64,000 bases of DNA from Batillaria attramentaria (lineage: Eukaryota; Mollusca; Gastropoda; Batillariidae): the NCBI GenBank assembly GCA_018292915.2, contig JACVVK020000169.1:886001-950000 (forward strand). Reading direction: 5' to 3'. This document shows, in pieces, positions 33,001-45,500 of this stretch. The notes beneath the pieces are model-generated. The model ran no database searches. It saw only the letters and a program-made list of their open reading frames with translations, and was not told the origin of the DNA. The translations under genes were made by a program, and so were the position numbers. Each line of letters starts with the position of its first letter. Position 1 is the first letter of the stretch.

Positions 33001-36000
33001 TGCAGTCATTCTTCACTGTACTTTCTTTGTTCAGGGCTCACTTTCAGGCAGACCCCACATTGTCAGGTGATGCAGCATTGGTCAGACAGCATGTAGACTT
33101 ATTGGAGCGACAGAGACCTATCGAGGTAATTTTAGGTCATTGCTTCTGTGAGCGACTTTGGGAAGCTAACATTCTTGGCGGGCATTGCCAGACCTTTCTT
33201 TTTAACAATAACATTTAACATAATTAACATTGTGCCATCATTCAAGGACTCATGCAGCTGACATGTACGTTTTGTAAAAATGTTATTTATTTCCATTGTA
33301 GGACTCTGATGCTCGACTAGAGGCAGAGGGGAGGACAAGACTATTCCAAGAGTTCCCTCGGCGCCGTTCATTAGTGGACATGCCTGTTACCACCACCCTC
33401 TTCTACTGTTGCCTTTATCACTATCACCAACCAGAGGTATGGTGAACTACATGTTAGCCCAGTGGTTTTTACATTTTACTCCCCTCGGCTACAAGCAGAC
33501 GACAGCTAGCCCCAAATGAGTCCAGTAGTTAAGTAATTGTAATTACTGGTACCTCCCTTTCCTGAGAGGGCGCTGTGACCCCGTATACAATTAGCCCTGG
33601 CCGTGACGTGTGGGTGCACACCACTTCACTGTCAAACTTCACGATCCCTAGTGTTTGCTGTGAGCCACATGTTACTGTTTCTTAGTTTGCTCTGTTTTTC
33701 ACTGGCCAGCATGAGATCTGATCCCTGAGTGGGCACCGGCCTATTGTAAAAAAACTTGTACACTGCTCCTTAGTAGTGGCAATAAAAGAGGTGTTTTGCC
33801 TAACACTAGGTGTTGACTCCCCCAACTACCACATTTGTGTGTGCTCACCCCCCTTCGACACCATCACATACATTCACCAAGCCTAATCTTGAGCTTCCTC
33901 TGAACACGACACTGTTGTCTTACAACAGTTCTCTGCTGAAAGCAAATGTTTTTTTTTGTTTTGTTTTTCAGGGAATTGCAGACATCTGCAGTAGCCATGC
34001 AAATGATTCAGTTTTGATTAATCAATTTTCATTTGAATGTACCATTGTTGAGTGTTATTTCTCTTCACTTTTCAGAATAATTTTGCCAGCCCGTTGGCAC
34101 TCAAGAAGAACTATGAGGTGAGAGAGAAATGCTTGCTTCTGAAACTTATTCAAGGGTCTGTCACCGGCTGAAGTTCAGTTTATACATGTTAGTCACTGTA
34201 AACTATGCACATGGATCCAGGGCTCTGTACAGCAACTAAGAAAATTGGCATTATAGGGTTGTTTATTTGGAAGACAGAGAGAAATAGTGCATAACAGGCA
34301 TACTCCTTTTGTATTTTAGATTTCTGAATACTTCCGTTTCCGAATAGTTATGCACATGTAAATTCACTGAAAACGTAGTTGCGGTGATGGATTTACTCAA
34401 GGAAGTGTATCTGTGTTATGTTGTGAGCACTATTTACCTTTTGCTGTGTTTCAGTACAGACTACACAGTTTTCAGCTACATGTTTTTTTTGTTTTTTTCT
34501 TCTTCTTTTTTTTTCACTGAAGTATGACCTGTATTCAGAATCTATCATGAAAATTCAAAGCAGAGGGTACCTAAAGAGTAAAATACATGTATATGAGTTG
34601 TATTGCACAGTCATACATGAATACACCGTCCTGCACTGATGTAGGGCAACTTAGAAATCACGCTCATAGCAAACTTTTTTTTTTTTTTTGCTTAGTAGCT
34701 CAGATCTTTAGAGACAACAGTACATTTTTGTTTCCCTTTTTTTTTATACACATCAGCTTCCAGAACGCCAGTATGTATGGACAGCATTAAGTGCAAGGGC
34801 AAAGGCGCGGGGATGGACCGATATAGAACTGCTTCTTACATCAAAGGTACATTTTGTCAAATGTATGTCTTCTGAAATGTTTGATGGCACTACAGTACCT
34901 TTAATATAATTGTCACCCGAATTTTCGCTCACTGGTTCTGTTACGCTCCAACATCCTCATTATTAATATTATTACAGTAAAAGATGTTTCCACTGTATAA
35001 AATATTCGGTGTGACATGAATTGCCTTTGATATGCTTGTGTGGTTATTTTCATTCTGCATATGCAGCTGTGCATGTTGTACTATAATTACTGTTATAATA
35101 ACCACACTTCTGACAGAAGAGGTAAATGCCTTCCATCTAATATGAATAGCATTTTTTTGTGTGTGTTATTGGAACGTGTTTACCATGCAGGGTTGGTTTG
35201 GAGGGAAGAAGATGAAGGCAGCCATTGGTTTTGACAAAGTCGTGGAGATTCTGTACAAGTTTCAGGCACCGCCGGATGTAAGTGCATCTATGAGTCTTAA
35301 GACAACAGTCGGGCATGTTTACGCTGTATGTAACAGTATGCATCCACCTGGATTTGCACACTGCAGGCAGGATCCTTGGACTGCCGTTTGGTAAGATGCT
35401 ATACACCTGACAGAATCTAAATTATGTCAGAAGTGAAAGCCCTTCATTGTACCCTGGTACACTGCTGTTTGCTGGTTCAAATTGATTACCCCTGTGCCGT
35501 TTGTCACCATCTGATAGCGGCTTATTTAATTTTATACACGGTGCGGATATCATTTATACAGAAATAATTACAGTGTATATAAACCAGGAGAACAGCTGTC
35601 ATATTACTAATCTCTACCTCTGGAATATTGTTGATAGCCGTACTTTTGTGCATCTCATCACAACAGATACTGACGAAGTACCTTGAACTGGTTGACGACC
35701 TGGAAACCCGGTTAAATCTCAGTAGAAAGACAGGCTGCAGAAAGGTCACAATAGAGGTATGCACGTCTTCTGCCCTCATAGATTGTATGTACTTCACTGG
35801 TTGAACTTGTTAACAGAAGGCTTTATATATCCTTACCTGCAAATGTCCCAACATCTCTCGTTAACCAGAACATTTTACAGGCGATTTTGTAGCGCAAGCT
35901 TCCCGGTATTTTTACTTTTGTTCAGTAACTACAGGATACAGTTTGAAGAAAGCTGATCACAGGTGTCGATGAACCCATACCCCTCACCACTTGACTTTTT

Positions 36001-36736
36001 CACGACCATGCACCCAGGGTTTGTGCAGAGCCCTCGCATACTGTTGCCAACCACACACCCAGACCCCGGGCGCTGACACGTGAGGATGCTGTTACCAAGC
36101 ACCCACAACCCATGTTGTCTCCACTCTCACTGTGGCTGCAATGCCCAAATTTTCCAATAAAAAATATTTTTCCATAAAAGTGCGTATATTTATCTTTCAA
36201 ACCATACCAAGCACAATTGTGAAACATCTGAAGACTTTTTCCAAAAAATTGAAAAATTGCCAAAATTGCCCAGTTGGCAAGGGTTGTGGACACACACAGT
36301 GCCTGGGTCACGGGGGGATTTCACGGAGCACGGTCAAGGTCGGCAATGACTTATTGTTGGCAGAAGGGTACAAAGCTAGATACGTTGGAAGTTCTGAAGA
36401 AATTTTGGGGCGTTGGTTATGTTACACTGTGGTTCAAGCCATTGGATCCCATTGATTTATCCTTTTTTTTTTTTCCTTCAGACTCTAATCAAAATGAAGG
36501 ATCGTGCTGGGGTGGAGGAGTTTGCCAGAAAACACAGTGGCACCCTGGAAGGTCAGCATGCCCTCAGTGTTCTTAGAGACGAGGTGAGTTGGGATATCCA
36601 TCTGATCCATATTACACAACTGAGAATTGGCAGATAGTTGTAACCAAAATCGTTTTTTAATTTGGAAAAGCGGCATAAAACTAGTCAGCCATTTCTAGAT
36701 TTTCTTTTCCCATTTCAGACGATCCGATGGAAGTGA
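26123..36736 (+). CDS. VIPAS39: VIPAS39 (SPE-39/VIPAR), VPS33B-interacting protein
   Basis: Binds VPS33B (CHEVI complex) and acts in late-endosome/lysosome and apical membrane trafficking. Exons after the start: 26512-26583, 26779-26893, 27550-27720, 28155-28253, 28387-28469, 29603-29671, 30304-30396, 30920-31056, 31614-31641, 31758-31831, 33035-33125, 33302-33436, 34076-34117, 34757-34846, 35191-35277, 35667-35756, 36482-36583, 36719-36736. With a first coding exon contributing only the ATG (26123-26125), the total is 532 aa; the human protein is 493. The N-terminal third is acidic and Ser-rich, with a short coiled coil near residues 160-180. The rest matches the conserved Vps16-C-like domain: ALEDKLALLDQAV, DGNAITA, NMP-type 'DMPVTTTLFYCCLYHY', 'PERQYVWTALSARAKARGW' and the IRWK terminus. 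The first exon is tentative; all others agree in phase and acceptor/donor. Confidence 0.93.
26946..27005. repeat. (GT)n microsatellite
   Basis: About 30 uninterrupted GT units in a VIPAS39 intron. Confidence 0.95.
28498..28545. repeat. (GGTAT)n pentanucleotide array
   Basis: About nine perfect GGTAT units, beginning about 30 bases after the donor of the exon ending at 28469. Likely to vary in length. Confidence 0.95.
28866..28945 (-). repeat. tRNA-derived SINE head, minus strand
   Basis: On the minus strand the sequence has an A-box-like TGGTCTAGTGG (28928-28938) and, about 34 bases later, a perfect B box GGTTCAAATCC (28884-28894). The fold and flanks are not those of a functional tRNA. Confidence 0.7.
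29136..29533. mobile_element. PIF/Harbinger-type MITE, 398 bp
   Basis: Terminal inverted repeats of about 28 bp (GGCCTGATGCACACGAGCG... against AGCCCGATGCACATGAGCG...), flanked by a TAA target duplication (29133-29135, 29534-29536). The interior is far more GC-rich than the surrounding intron and has no ORF. A 3-bp TAA/TTA duplication and GATGCACA-type ends suit PIF/Harbinger-type elements. It lies in a VIPAS39 intron. Confidence 0.78.
29813..30055. repeat. Local direct duplication
   Basis: GTAGACACAGGGAGGGTGG followed by 'TGTTCTGAGTT' occurs twice, at about 29821 and about 29983, in a VIPAS39 intron. The units are about 160 bp and imperfect. Confidence 0.6.
30095..30170 (-). repeat. tRNA-derived SINE head, minus strand
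   Basis: Minus strand has a B box GGTTTGAATCC (30098-30108) preceded by GGCTCAACTG, an A-box-like element, at about tRNA spacing. It follows an A-run at about 30068-30085. Confidence 0.55.
31112..31270 (+). repeat. tRNA-derived SINE, plus strand
   Basis: A box TAGCCGAATGG (31126-31136) and B-box-like GAGTTTGTATCC (31168-31179), then a tRNA-unrelated body ending GTGGAAAAGGATGTTAAAC. The tail is shared, inverted, with 24078-24175. Confidence 0.7.
31896..32316. mobile_element. Tc1/mariner-type MITE, 421 bp
   Basis: Ends are CAGTCTTCACAAAAAGTT and, on the other strand, CAGCCTTCACAAAAAGTT, flanked by TA on both sides. Near the right end a short reading frame starts MPPRQKLNDICK and then runs into the inverted repeat. 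This resembles the first residues of a Tc1-type transposase cut off by an internal deletion. It lies in a VIPAS39 intron. Confidence 0.75.
32612..32828 (+). repeat. 215-bp dispersed repeat ending in (GT)n, second copy
   Basis: Closely matches 15697-15914 (shared CCGGCCAGTCCCCACAGTAC and GACCCAGGTGACTGATTCTG). It starts with GTACGCTTCTAGGACGG in a VIPAS39 intron and ends in a GT run. Confidence 0.75.
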
Positions 36737-39548
36737 ACTCCGCCGACTGATGGCATGACACCCTAGCTTCAAAAGATGTGCACATTTGTGTGTTTGCATG
36801 TGTTTGAGGGGGGGGGGGGGGGGGGGGGGGGGAGGGGGCATATGCTTTTATGTGTGGAATGCAGGCTCAACTTTCATGCCATCGTAATCGTACACATGCC
36901 AATCAAAGCATGAAAATCAACCATCCACTGTCAAAAGTGCACATCCAATGATACTGGCAAATGTGCAAAAAGATTGTTCATAGTGTAGTCTTGCCTTCAA
37001 AACAGTGCAGTATGCATGGGATAGCTGCTGCAGAGGAGGACTGAACATACTGCATGCACACCAGCATATCAGGCTGCAACAGGTCGTTGTTCGTACAGAA
37101 CATTCCATTTCCATGTACGGTGAAAGTACGGACTGTGCGACGTCTATTCTTCCATGTATGTGGTTCTAGCTTTTGTAGTTATTGTTGACAAGTGTGCATG
37201 TTGCTGGGGGGGTGGGGGGGAGAGCCGGACATTTTGCATTACATGCACTTTGTGTATCAAAGTTAGGTCACAAACTAAGCTTTACCGTCAATAGCATTGT
37301 ACTACTGTGTTTATTACAACAAATTCTTAACTTTGAATCCAGAATGTTTGACTCAGGCAGAATAAGAGCTGTTCTGAGCAAATCATGTTTGTACACATAT
37401 TTAGTATGCTAATGTTTTATTTTTTTTTTTCTTTTTACTGCAAAAATTCTGGAGTAAAAGATCATGAATGGATAGAGGTATGTTCACTTGTACTAATGTG
37501 AATGAGTGATGTACCTACGTTTTTATGTTTTGTTCATTTCAAAGCCAAGTGAAGTTTGTTTACATGTATTTATATTATTTTCGCTTGGACAGTGTCTCTC
37601 CATACAACACACTTCTCAATCGTGCAAATCAGTTCATGATACTGTGATGACTTAGGTTACTCTTCTTATGGTGAGTGATACACACACAAAAAACCCCAAC
37701 AAAACGCATTCTCATATCAAACAGATATATATATTTCTGCCAGAGTATCTGTAAATTGACAAAAGTATAACTGATACTACGTGGATCACTTACCTGACTA
37801 ACTTGAGCACATTTCTTCCCTGAATAAACTGTTTAATTGGTGCTTAATCAGTCTTGCTGTGCATAACGAACAATGCAGAGAAGTGTACTTGTTAAAAACC
37901 CACTGCATTGAAATATAATGTAAAAGAAAGTCTTACAAAAAAATCTTTTAATGGCACTGATTTGTTGAAGAATAAAGGGGAAAAAAACGAAACCCTTTGC
38001 CTTAAGCAGGCATACATTGTAGCTTCCAACCACCATCTGCATAATTATACATGTATTTGAACTACATGTATGCTGAAATACACTGGAAAGTACTCCGTAC
38101 GATAATATCAGCTGAGAATTAGAACATTATCTGCATATGTAAAAGTTCATGCTCGTTTCAGCAACAGTGCCCAGGAAACAAACAAAAATTGCCAGCACAT
38201 AACAGATCAAAACAATAAACAGTGAAAGTGGAAAAATCTGTGTAAATCCTTAGCACAAGAACAACGTAATATGGACACTGTTCTTTGCTTTATCCAATAC
38301 TGCGACCTGTAAAAGACGAAAATCTCAGGGTGTCTGAAGATAAATGTAGTAAAACTGGTGTGTCTGGGTACATATGAATGTCCAAATCTTGTATAATATA
38401 GACTGATGCCATAAATATGGGGAATGTTTGTCTGCAACAGTAAAATTCTAGTTATATATATTTCTTTTTACACCACTCGCCAGTGCAAACTTTCAGTGAG
38501 TTAACTATGAGTGCTTTACGTCCGAAAATAGTAATGAAACGGAGAGCGAAAGCCTGAGTTATGACTTTCCATAACCCACTCAGTGGTTTACAAGTTCACA
38601 AAAACACACTCCACTTATGTCATCAGAAAGTGCGTCATTTCAAACATTTGGGACTCATGCGTCACAGCCGATGCAGTTATTTCGCTCACTTTTGGGGGTG
38701 AAATTCTATTTTGCTTGGATCACGTAAAAAATGATCGCACAAAAAATGATCTGCGAAGTATTTGCGAGTGCAGTTTTGAATGTCAGTACATGAGCAGATG
38801 CTTTGAATGATATTCTTCTTAACATCAAGCAATTTCAACTGCCCTACGCATTTTTTCCTCACAAGTCAGTGCATAGAAATTTGAGAGAGCACAAAAGTTA
38901 CTAGTCACCCTACCAGAAAAAAAAAACGTTGCAGAAATATGTGACTAGAGCAGTAGAAGTAAGAGTCTGAATGCTCGTGGTATAAACAGCTTACATGATA
39001 AGTTCGAGTGGTTTACGGCGAAAGACTAACCTCCTCGATGGTTTGATTGTTTGTGTAGCTACCGAGCCTTCGGCGAGGTAGCTACGCAAACAATCAAATC
39101 ATCGAGGAGACCAAAAGCCTATCATTGAGAAAGCCAGCATTCTTAGTAAACAAACAAGGCAAAATCCCAAAAGGACAATTTCTACAGAGCCACACAGATG
39201 ACTGTTGGCAGTGTGGCTGGATGACGGGCACATCTTCATAAATATTTCAATAGAAAGACTGATTATAAACAGCAGTATACATGTACTTTTAACCCTGCTG
39301 CATTGCTGTAAGAGCTGCATTTGTTTTGATTTTGTGTGTGTGTTATCAGACAAAAACCCGATATTTGATCCCGTAATTAAATTATAGTCTTGAAGAATAC
39401 TGCTCTAGAAAAAGAGAACGCTTAAAGCATATACCGTCAGTATTGCACTGTAACTGATTGGTTTTTCACTGCCCTGTCTCACCGAGACGCTAGCAGCAGC
39501 TATCTTCAGCCCCATCAGCATACAGCTACTAAGTGACTGAGCCAGGAT
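36737..39548. other. Intergenic region between convergent VIPAS39 and S9 peptidase A
   Basis: No coding exon found. Contains a long poly-G tract at about 36809-36838, a second G-rich patch near 37207-37220, a candidate VIPAS39 poly(A) signal AATAAA at 37823-37828 and a strong hairpin at 39031-39109. The rest is AT-rich and shows nothing I can name. Confidence 0.5.
39031..39109. repeat. Near-perfect 33-bp-arm hairpin
   Basis: Arms 39031-39063 (starts CTCCTCGATGG) and 39077-39109 (ends ATCGAGGAG) are reverse complements with about two mismatches. The 13-base centre contains GCC-TTC-GGC, which extends the fold. It could form a cruciform in DNA or a stem in RNA. It may be a foldback MITE. Confidence 0.8.
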
Positions 39549-42500
39549 TTAGTCTAGGTTGTCGATCTTGTACTGCAACAGAACATGAACAGACATCAAT
39601 ATTCAGCAATAAATAAACTTTTGCGAATACCACAAACACCCCAAACTGTGCCCCCCCCCCTGTAATATTTGTAAAACAGCATCAATATTTATGTCAATGT
39701 CATACAGAATAATTCATACAGTAATAATATTAATAATGCCACACAGACTGTTGCATTGACAGACAATGAACTTACCTCCACACCCTTGTCAGCTGGCTCA
39801 AAGCCCAGAACTCGACCAAAGAAGTAGAATTCTCCGTCCAGTGCAGCCTGGATGTTCTCAGCTTTGCGGAATCCATGCTGTTCTCCTGCACAAACCATAG
39901 ACCAATCATACAAAGACCAATAACTTTTTCACAACCACGCACGTACTGGTACACGTTCAGGGACTTTATCGTTCACGACCACGCGTGTACCTGTATGCTG
40001 ACAATTCTTCTGACAACCACCATTTCCAGATCCCAGTTGTATCAAAGTCAAGGTTTGTGTTTCTAACTTGCATAAACATGCAAACACTTTACAAAACAAG
40101 ACAGACAAAACAGCAATAAAATATAAGCTGACACATATCCTGACCTTTAAAGAGTACGTAAAGTGTTGCCAGCCCTTTTTCCTTCACTGCCTTGTACATC
40201 ATCTCTGCCTGGTTTGGTGGCACAATCTGAAAACAAAACATTTATATAAACAAAAAAAAATATTCACTGCAGAAAACTGTTGGCAACAGCACAAACAAAA
40301 CAATCCACAGTCACCTTTGGCGGTTTGACATCAGACAACAGAAAGTTTCCAGTAGATGTTAATCCTCCCACACTTAGTTTGCAATAGATAAGCCTGCCTC
40401 ATCAACACATGTGCTTGTTAATATAAGGTAGGAAATAACTTTTAGCACTTGCAAGTCTGTAGTTCCTGCTTTCATTTACTCTGTAAACAAGCAAGTTTGA
40501 ACTTGGAGCCGCTGGGCTACCCCTTTTGATACAAAATGTTTCAGTAATCAGACAGCCACCATCTTAGTCAAAGTCAAATCAACTTTGCATAAGTACAGTT
40601 GACAGGCATACAACAGTGTGTGTAAAACTTTTCATCAAATTAATGTGCTGAAACTGTGTATCAGACTCGGCCCCTTGGGTCACAGAATAGCAAATGAAAC
40701 CTTTGTGGTGACACTGGCCAGCGAATATGTTGCTGTAGATGTGTACCGCGTACTGAGCAGACAACGTTACTGCGTTGCGCTGACTGAGAACCCCGGAGAC
40801 GGCACCGACTGGTGGCTATTTTAGAAGATTTCTCCGAGTTCAGGAATAAACCGTAGGCTCAAGGAAAAATTGTATTTCTCAACTTTTAAACGACCACAAA
40901 GTCATGAAAATGGTTGCAACGGCCAGATGAAATATTTCTATTTGGCAAACAGTCTTAGCGCTTCGAAAGTGGCAGTTTTTCATCTCAGCAACATTATGAA
41001 CCTAGAGACATTAAGATCTGTGGCATCAAGTCAGTTTAAAAACGGGCTAGAATGACATACCTTGTCTTCATCTCCCTGGAAAGAGAGCGATGGGGCAGCT
41101 GAGACGCTCTGTATAGTGGATGGGGAGCGCTCACGCAGTACTTTACCACCATCTTCACTGACGGGACACAACAAAGTGTCCATGTAGCGGCTCTCAAACT
41201 TGTGGGTATCTGCGACCAAAGCCTCCAAGTCTCCAATTCCATAATGGCTGGCACCTGTAAAAAAAAAGACGAAGTAGTTAAGTGGTAAAGTCTGTAGCTA
41301 TTTTGACACAGGACTGGCTGCTGTATCAATCTGTATAGCTGAAAGTTACACTGGTCTGTGTGCAAAGGCAATGTTTCGTTACTAGTCCTGGCTTATGCAG
41401 TTAACTTATTGTCGGCGCACCACTCTGGCGTTCGGAAAAAAAAACCTTTAAAAAGTAGTATAGATTTAACAAAAACCTTAACTGTTAATGAAACTGCCTT
41501 AACTGGTTTACCTTTGAGCCAAATTGAAAAAATTATAAACTTTTTAGACAAAATTTTAAAAATGTTACTTTTTTTGTGTGTGGAAACACTGTTCTATGTC
41601 GCTTAGGAAGTATTCAAACATATCAGACATTTGCAGCACTCTTCTCAATCCATGGATGTTTTCAATAGAATTATCAATACAGCATCATCAGATGAAGCTT
41701 ATCGAGAAAAAAGAATAAAAAACCACAGAAAGAATGAAGCTGAAAGTATTTCCATGTGAGGTCCCACCAAGGAAGATACATGTAGTTGCAAAGATCCGCA
41801 CTGAAGCTAGTGGAATTCAAGCAACTGATATATAGCTGATAGCAAAACAGAGAACTAGTTTGAGAACTCGAAGGAGCAGTTGCTTCTCCTAGGTGTCTGG
41901 TTATATCTTTACCAGAGTAAAACCACATCAACTGGAGGGTGGACTCGCACCATGAAATTTGCGTAGCATGGACACTGTCTCTTTAATAATAATGACAATA
42001 CTGTAATAGGGGTATTTATAAGGGACGCCCTCCCTCCCACAGCTCAGGGCACCTTACAATCAACACACACTTCACCTAGAAACACAAACATGCCACCAAA
42101 CATACATTTAACTACACACACATAATATGCAGCATCATACACGGCCTCCCCTGCCCCCGGCTTTTACACACACAGACACACGCACACACGACCAGCCAGA
42201 TGATAGTGTGGCAACAGCTATTGGTTGAGGGCAGTGAAGAAGAGGTTTTTCAGATTTGATTGAAGGATGGTTTTGTGTCTGCTTATCTGATTGATGCTGG
42301 GAGATCATTCCAACAAGTCTGACCCTGGTATGAAAAACTGCATTGCCTCTTTGCTTGTACAAATCCATGCATACTGTGTGCCATTACCTCACCTGCTTTA
42401 ACGTATCCCTAAAGGTGAGGCAAGCCAGGGTGGTGTAGCCGCCAGCAGATCCTCCATCAATGCAAACCTTGTGGGGATCCACTTTGCCCTGTTTCACCAG

Positions 42501-45500
42501 ATGATCTACACCGGTGCAACAGTCATCCACGTCAAAAACCCCCCACCTGCAAATAAGAAAGTTTGATCTAAGACAGTCCTTTTTATGTTGTTCTCACAGT
42601 AATGGAAACACGTTTTGTGGCATACCAGCACGTCGCTTGCATTCTCCGCATAGACATGATGCAACTGTAACTCTGACAATAACAACATTGTTACTGGCAG
42701 GCATGGTGCCCCTGAACACACTTCTCCGCCACAGTGAGTGCCGTCTGTGTGTATATGTGTGTGTTAGTGTGTGTATGTGTGTTACTGTGTCCGGGCATGT
42801 ACCTCCGAAAATACTCAACCGATTGGCTTCAAATTGGGGGTCTCCAAATATATCAAAATCCTTAGATAGAGCGACTGACCTAGTTGTAATTGCTTTGGTG
42901 ATTTGGGAGTTATCGCCCTTTTGAGAAAAAATGGTAGTCTCGAGTTTACACACAAAATTCATTTAAATCACTCCATATTTTGGAAGCAGATAGCATGAAT
43001 ACCGATTCTGAACAGAGTGACTATTAGGAGGTGGTTGCTCTTATAGTTTTGATGTAAACCCTACCTCAGTTGACATCGTATGTGAACCCAGTTTAGATGC
43101 CTTATCTCCGAAAATACTCAACCGATTGATTTCAAATTTGAGGTTTCTTGATGAATCAAGATCTTTGAAAAGATGGCCTGATCCAGGTATGATTGCATAC
43201 ATGATTTGCGAGTTATTGCCCTTTTCAGAAAAGTTGGCTTTCTGGCGTTTAAAGGCGTAGTATTTATCTAAATCACTCCTTTTTTTTTTTCCTTTTTTTA
43301 AATAGATAGCATGAATACGGACTGAACAGAGTGAATTTTGGAGGTAGTCGCTCGTATACTTTTGACGTAAACCATACCTCATGAATGTGCTGGAGAACCC
43401 ATTTTAGATCTCAAAATCGCTCCTACTATATATAGATAATGTGTCTGGGGTGCCATAAAAAATATACACAAAAAAATTAGAAAAATTCACTGCAAAGTAT
43501 GAGTGTCATGTCTGATTGACATGATGCTGATTTTTCTTGGGGATGTCTCGCCACTTTTTTTTTCACAATTCCTCTATTTGGAGACGTGGAAAGCAGGAAT
43601 TTCTGTACTGGGTTTTTTTTTTGCCACTGACTCACACTCAGCAGCATAGTAGAGTGAGAGCACATCACAGAGGTCTCAATGGAGCACATGCACGCAGACA
43701 CGCACAGAGAGAGAGGAAGAGAGAGTGGGTGTTTCTCTTCTCCGATACCAGTAAGCAACTGTCTGTCACCTGTCAATCAGGCCTGCGGGAAGTAACTCTG
43801 TCAAAGGGGAACGACTTTGTTACAAGAATTCATTCACCCATGTAGAACCTCGGATACGTCAAAAAGTTAGTGATGTCAACCAGCTACGCAAGCTAACACC
43901 TCATGTGTTTGGGGTTTTGCGAGCGCAGAGAGGCATGGAAAGGGTTTCCAGTACTTTCTTTGTCAGCATGCTTGACGTCCGAGAGCTTACGTACGTGTGT
44001 GGACGGCAGCATAAATGACACGACAGCAGGCCACTAAATGGAAATATATTGGGCTGGTGGCCATCTTGTTTCCCATTACTATTTCACTGAGAATGAATTA
44101 TTACAGCTTGAATCAAACCCATCCGACAAATGCGAGACCTGTGTTTAGTGATGGACGTCAAACCATTTACCTGTCTGAACACTTCGGGCATTAACTCACA
44201 TGTTGCGGAGGCGATGGCGGTAGGTTCGGCCTAGGCCTGTGCTGCCACGGTAATTTACCAGAAGGACTGCAAATCCACGACTGGTGAAGTACTGCAGCTT
44301 GAGGTCAATGTTGGCAAAATAGTGCCCTGTGGGACCCCCATGGGCACGCACCAGCAATGGCGGCAAAGTGCCCTCTGGTGCCTGGAAATCCTTGTTTTGA
44401 GGTGGGTAGAAAATCCCATGGGATTTATCCCCTTCTGTTGTTTGCCATTCAACATATGACGGCATGCTGATGTAGCCCTTTTCCACAGGATTTTTGACAG
44501 ACTCTTTGATGATATTCAGCTGGAAAAAAAGAGTGAAGAAAAATTAACGTTTTTTTTTTTTTTTTTCAATACAGATATGTTTATAACTAAAATGCAATCA
44601 GAAACTCTTTAAAAAACATGTGATGACTATCATAAATGTAGAGGATAATTATCTCGGCTTGGAAAAGATTGAAAAGGCGGTCATTGTTACTGTTACACAT
44701 TCACAAGTATTTTTGTGCTTACCTCTTTTGTGTGTATATTAAACCTGGTCACACAAGGAAAGCTGGTTTCACTGGAGCCAATGAAGTATGCATCACCAGT
44801 AGTTGTGAGGGCAAGGCATTTGTTGTAGCGAAAACCAGTCTCCAGTCTGGTATACTCTTTGGTCTCCATGTCAAGAAGCCCCAGCTCCTGCACCAAATCA
44901 GAAGCCTGTTTCACCGATCAGTGTATGTCATAGGGACTCTACTACACACAGTAGGTAACATCATGAAGTCAAAGGAAAATCATACACTTAGACAGGTCAA
45001 GGATTTCCCTAAATGAAAAAAATGGAATTACATGTACATTTTGTACACTAACTGCAAACATCTGCTCCAAAGTTCTGAGTTTTTAAGAAGTGAGTCAACA
45101 AAACCAATATACTAATGAATTTCTCAGACTGCTTTAAAAACATCTGTGCTCAAAGAATCTTTCTGTTGTTCTTGCACATCAACCTACCTTTCTGCACACT
45201 TACATAGTTCTGAGCAAGCAGAATTTTTGACGAGCCAGCAGGATCAGCAACGTAAGCCGTCTTGCCAAATGTCCACTGTGGACCGGCAATTTCTGTTGGC
45301 ACTGGGACCAGGTTAACATGATGGTCATCAGAAACAACAAGGTAAAGGTTCCACCATTCCGACCGGTCACTAACGTACAGCAGCTTGTTGTCGGCTGTCC
45401 AACCCGGCTCGATGGCGCTCTCCTGGCTGCCAGCAACCTTCTTGTGAGTTTTCAGCACAGTATGGTCACCGGTCTCATCAAGGTCAGCCACCCACACCTC

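Noticed and set aside
41036..41371. 111-codon minus-strand frame over S9 peptidase A exon 9
   Set aside because: It is the wrong frame of the exon; the frame matching copy B (ASHYGIGD...GDEDK) is the real one. It only becomes relevant because of the exon 8 deletion.
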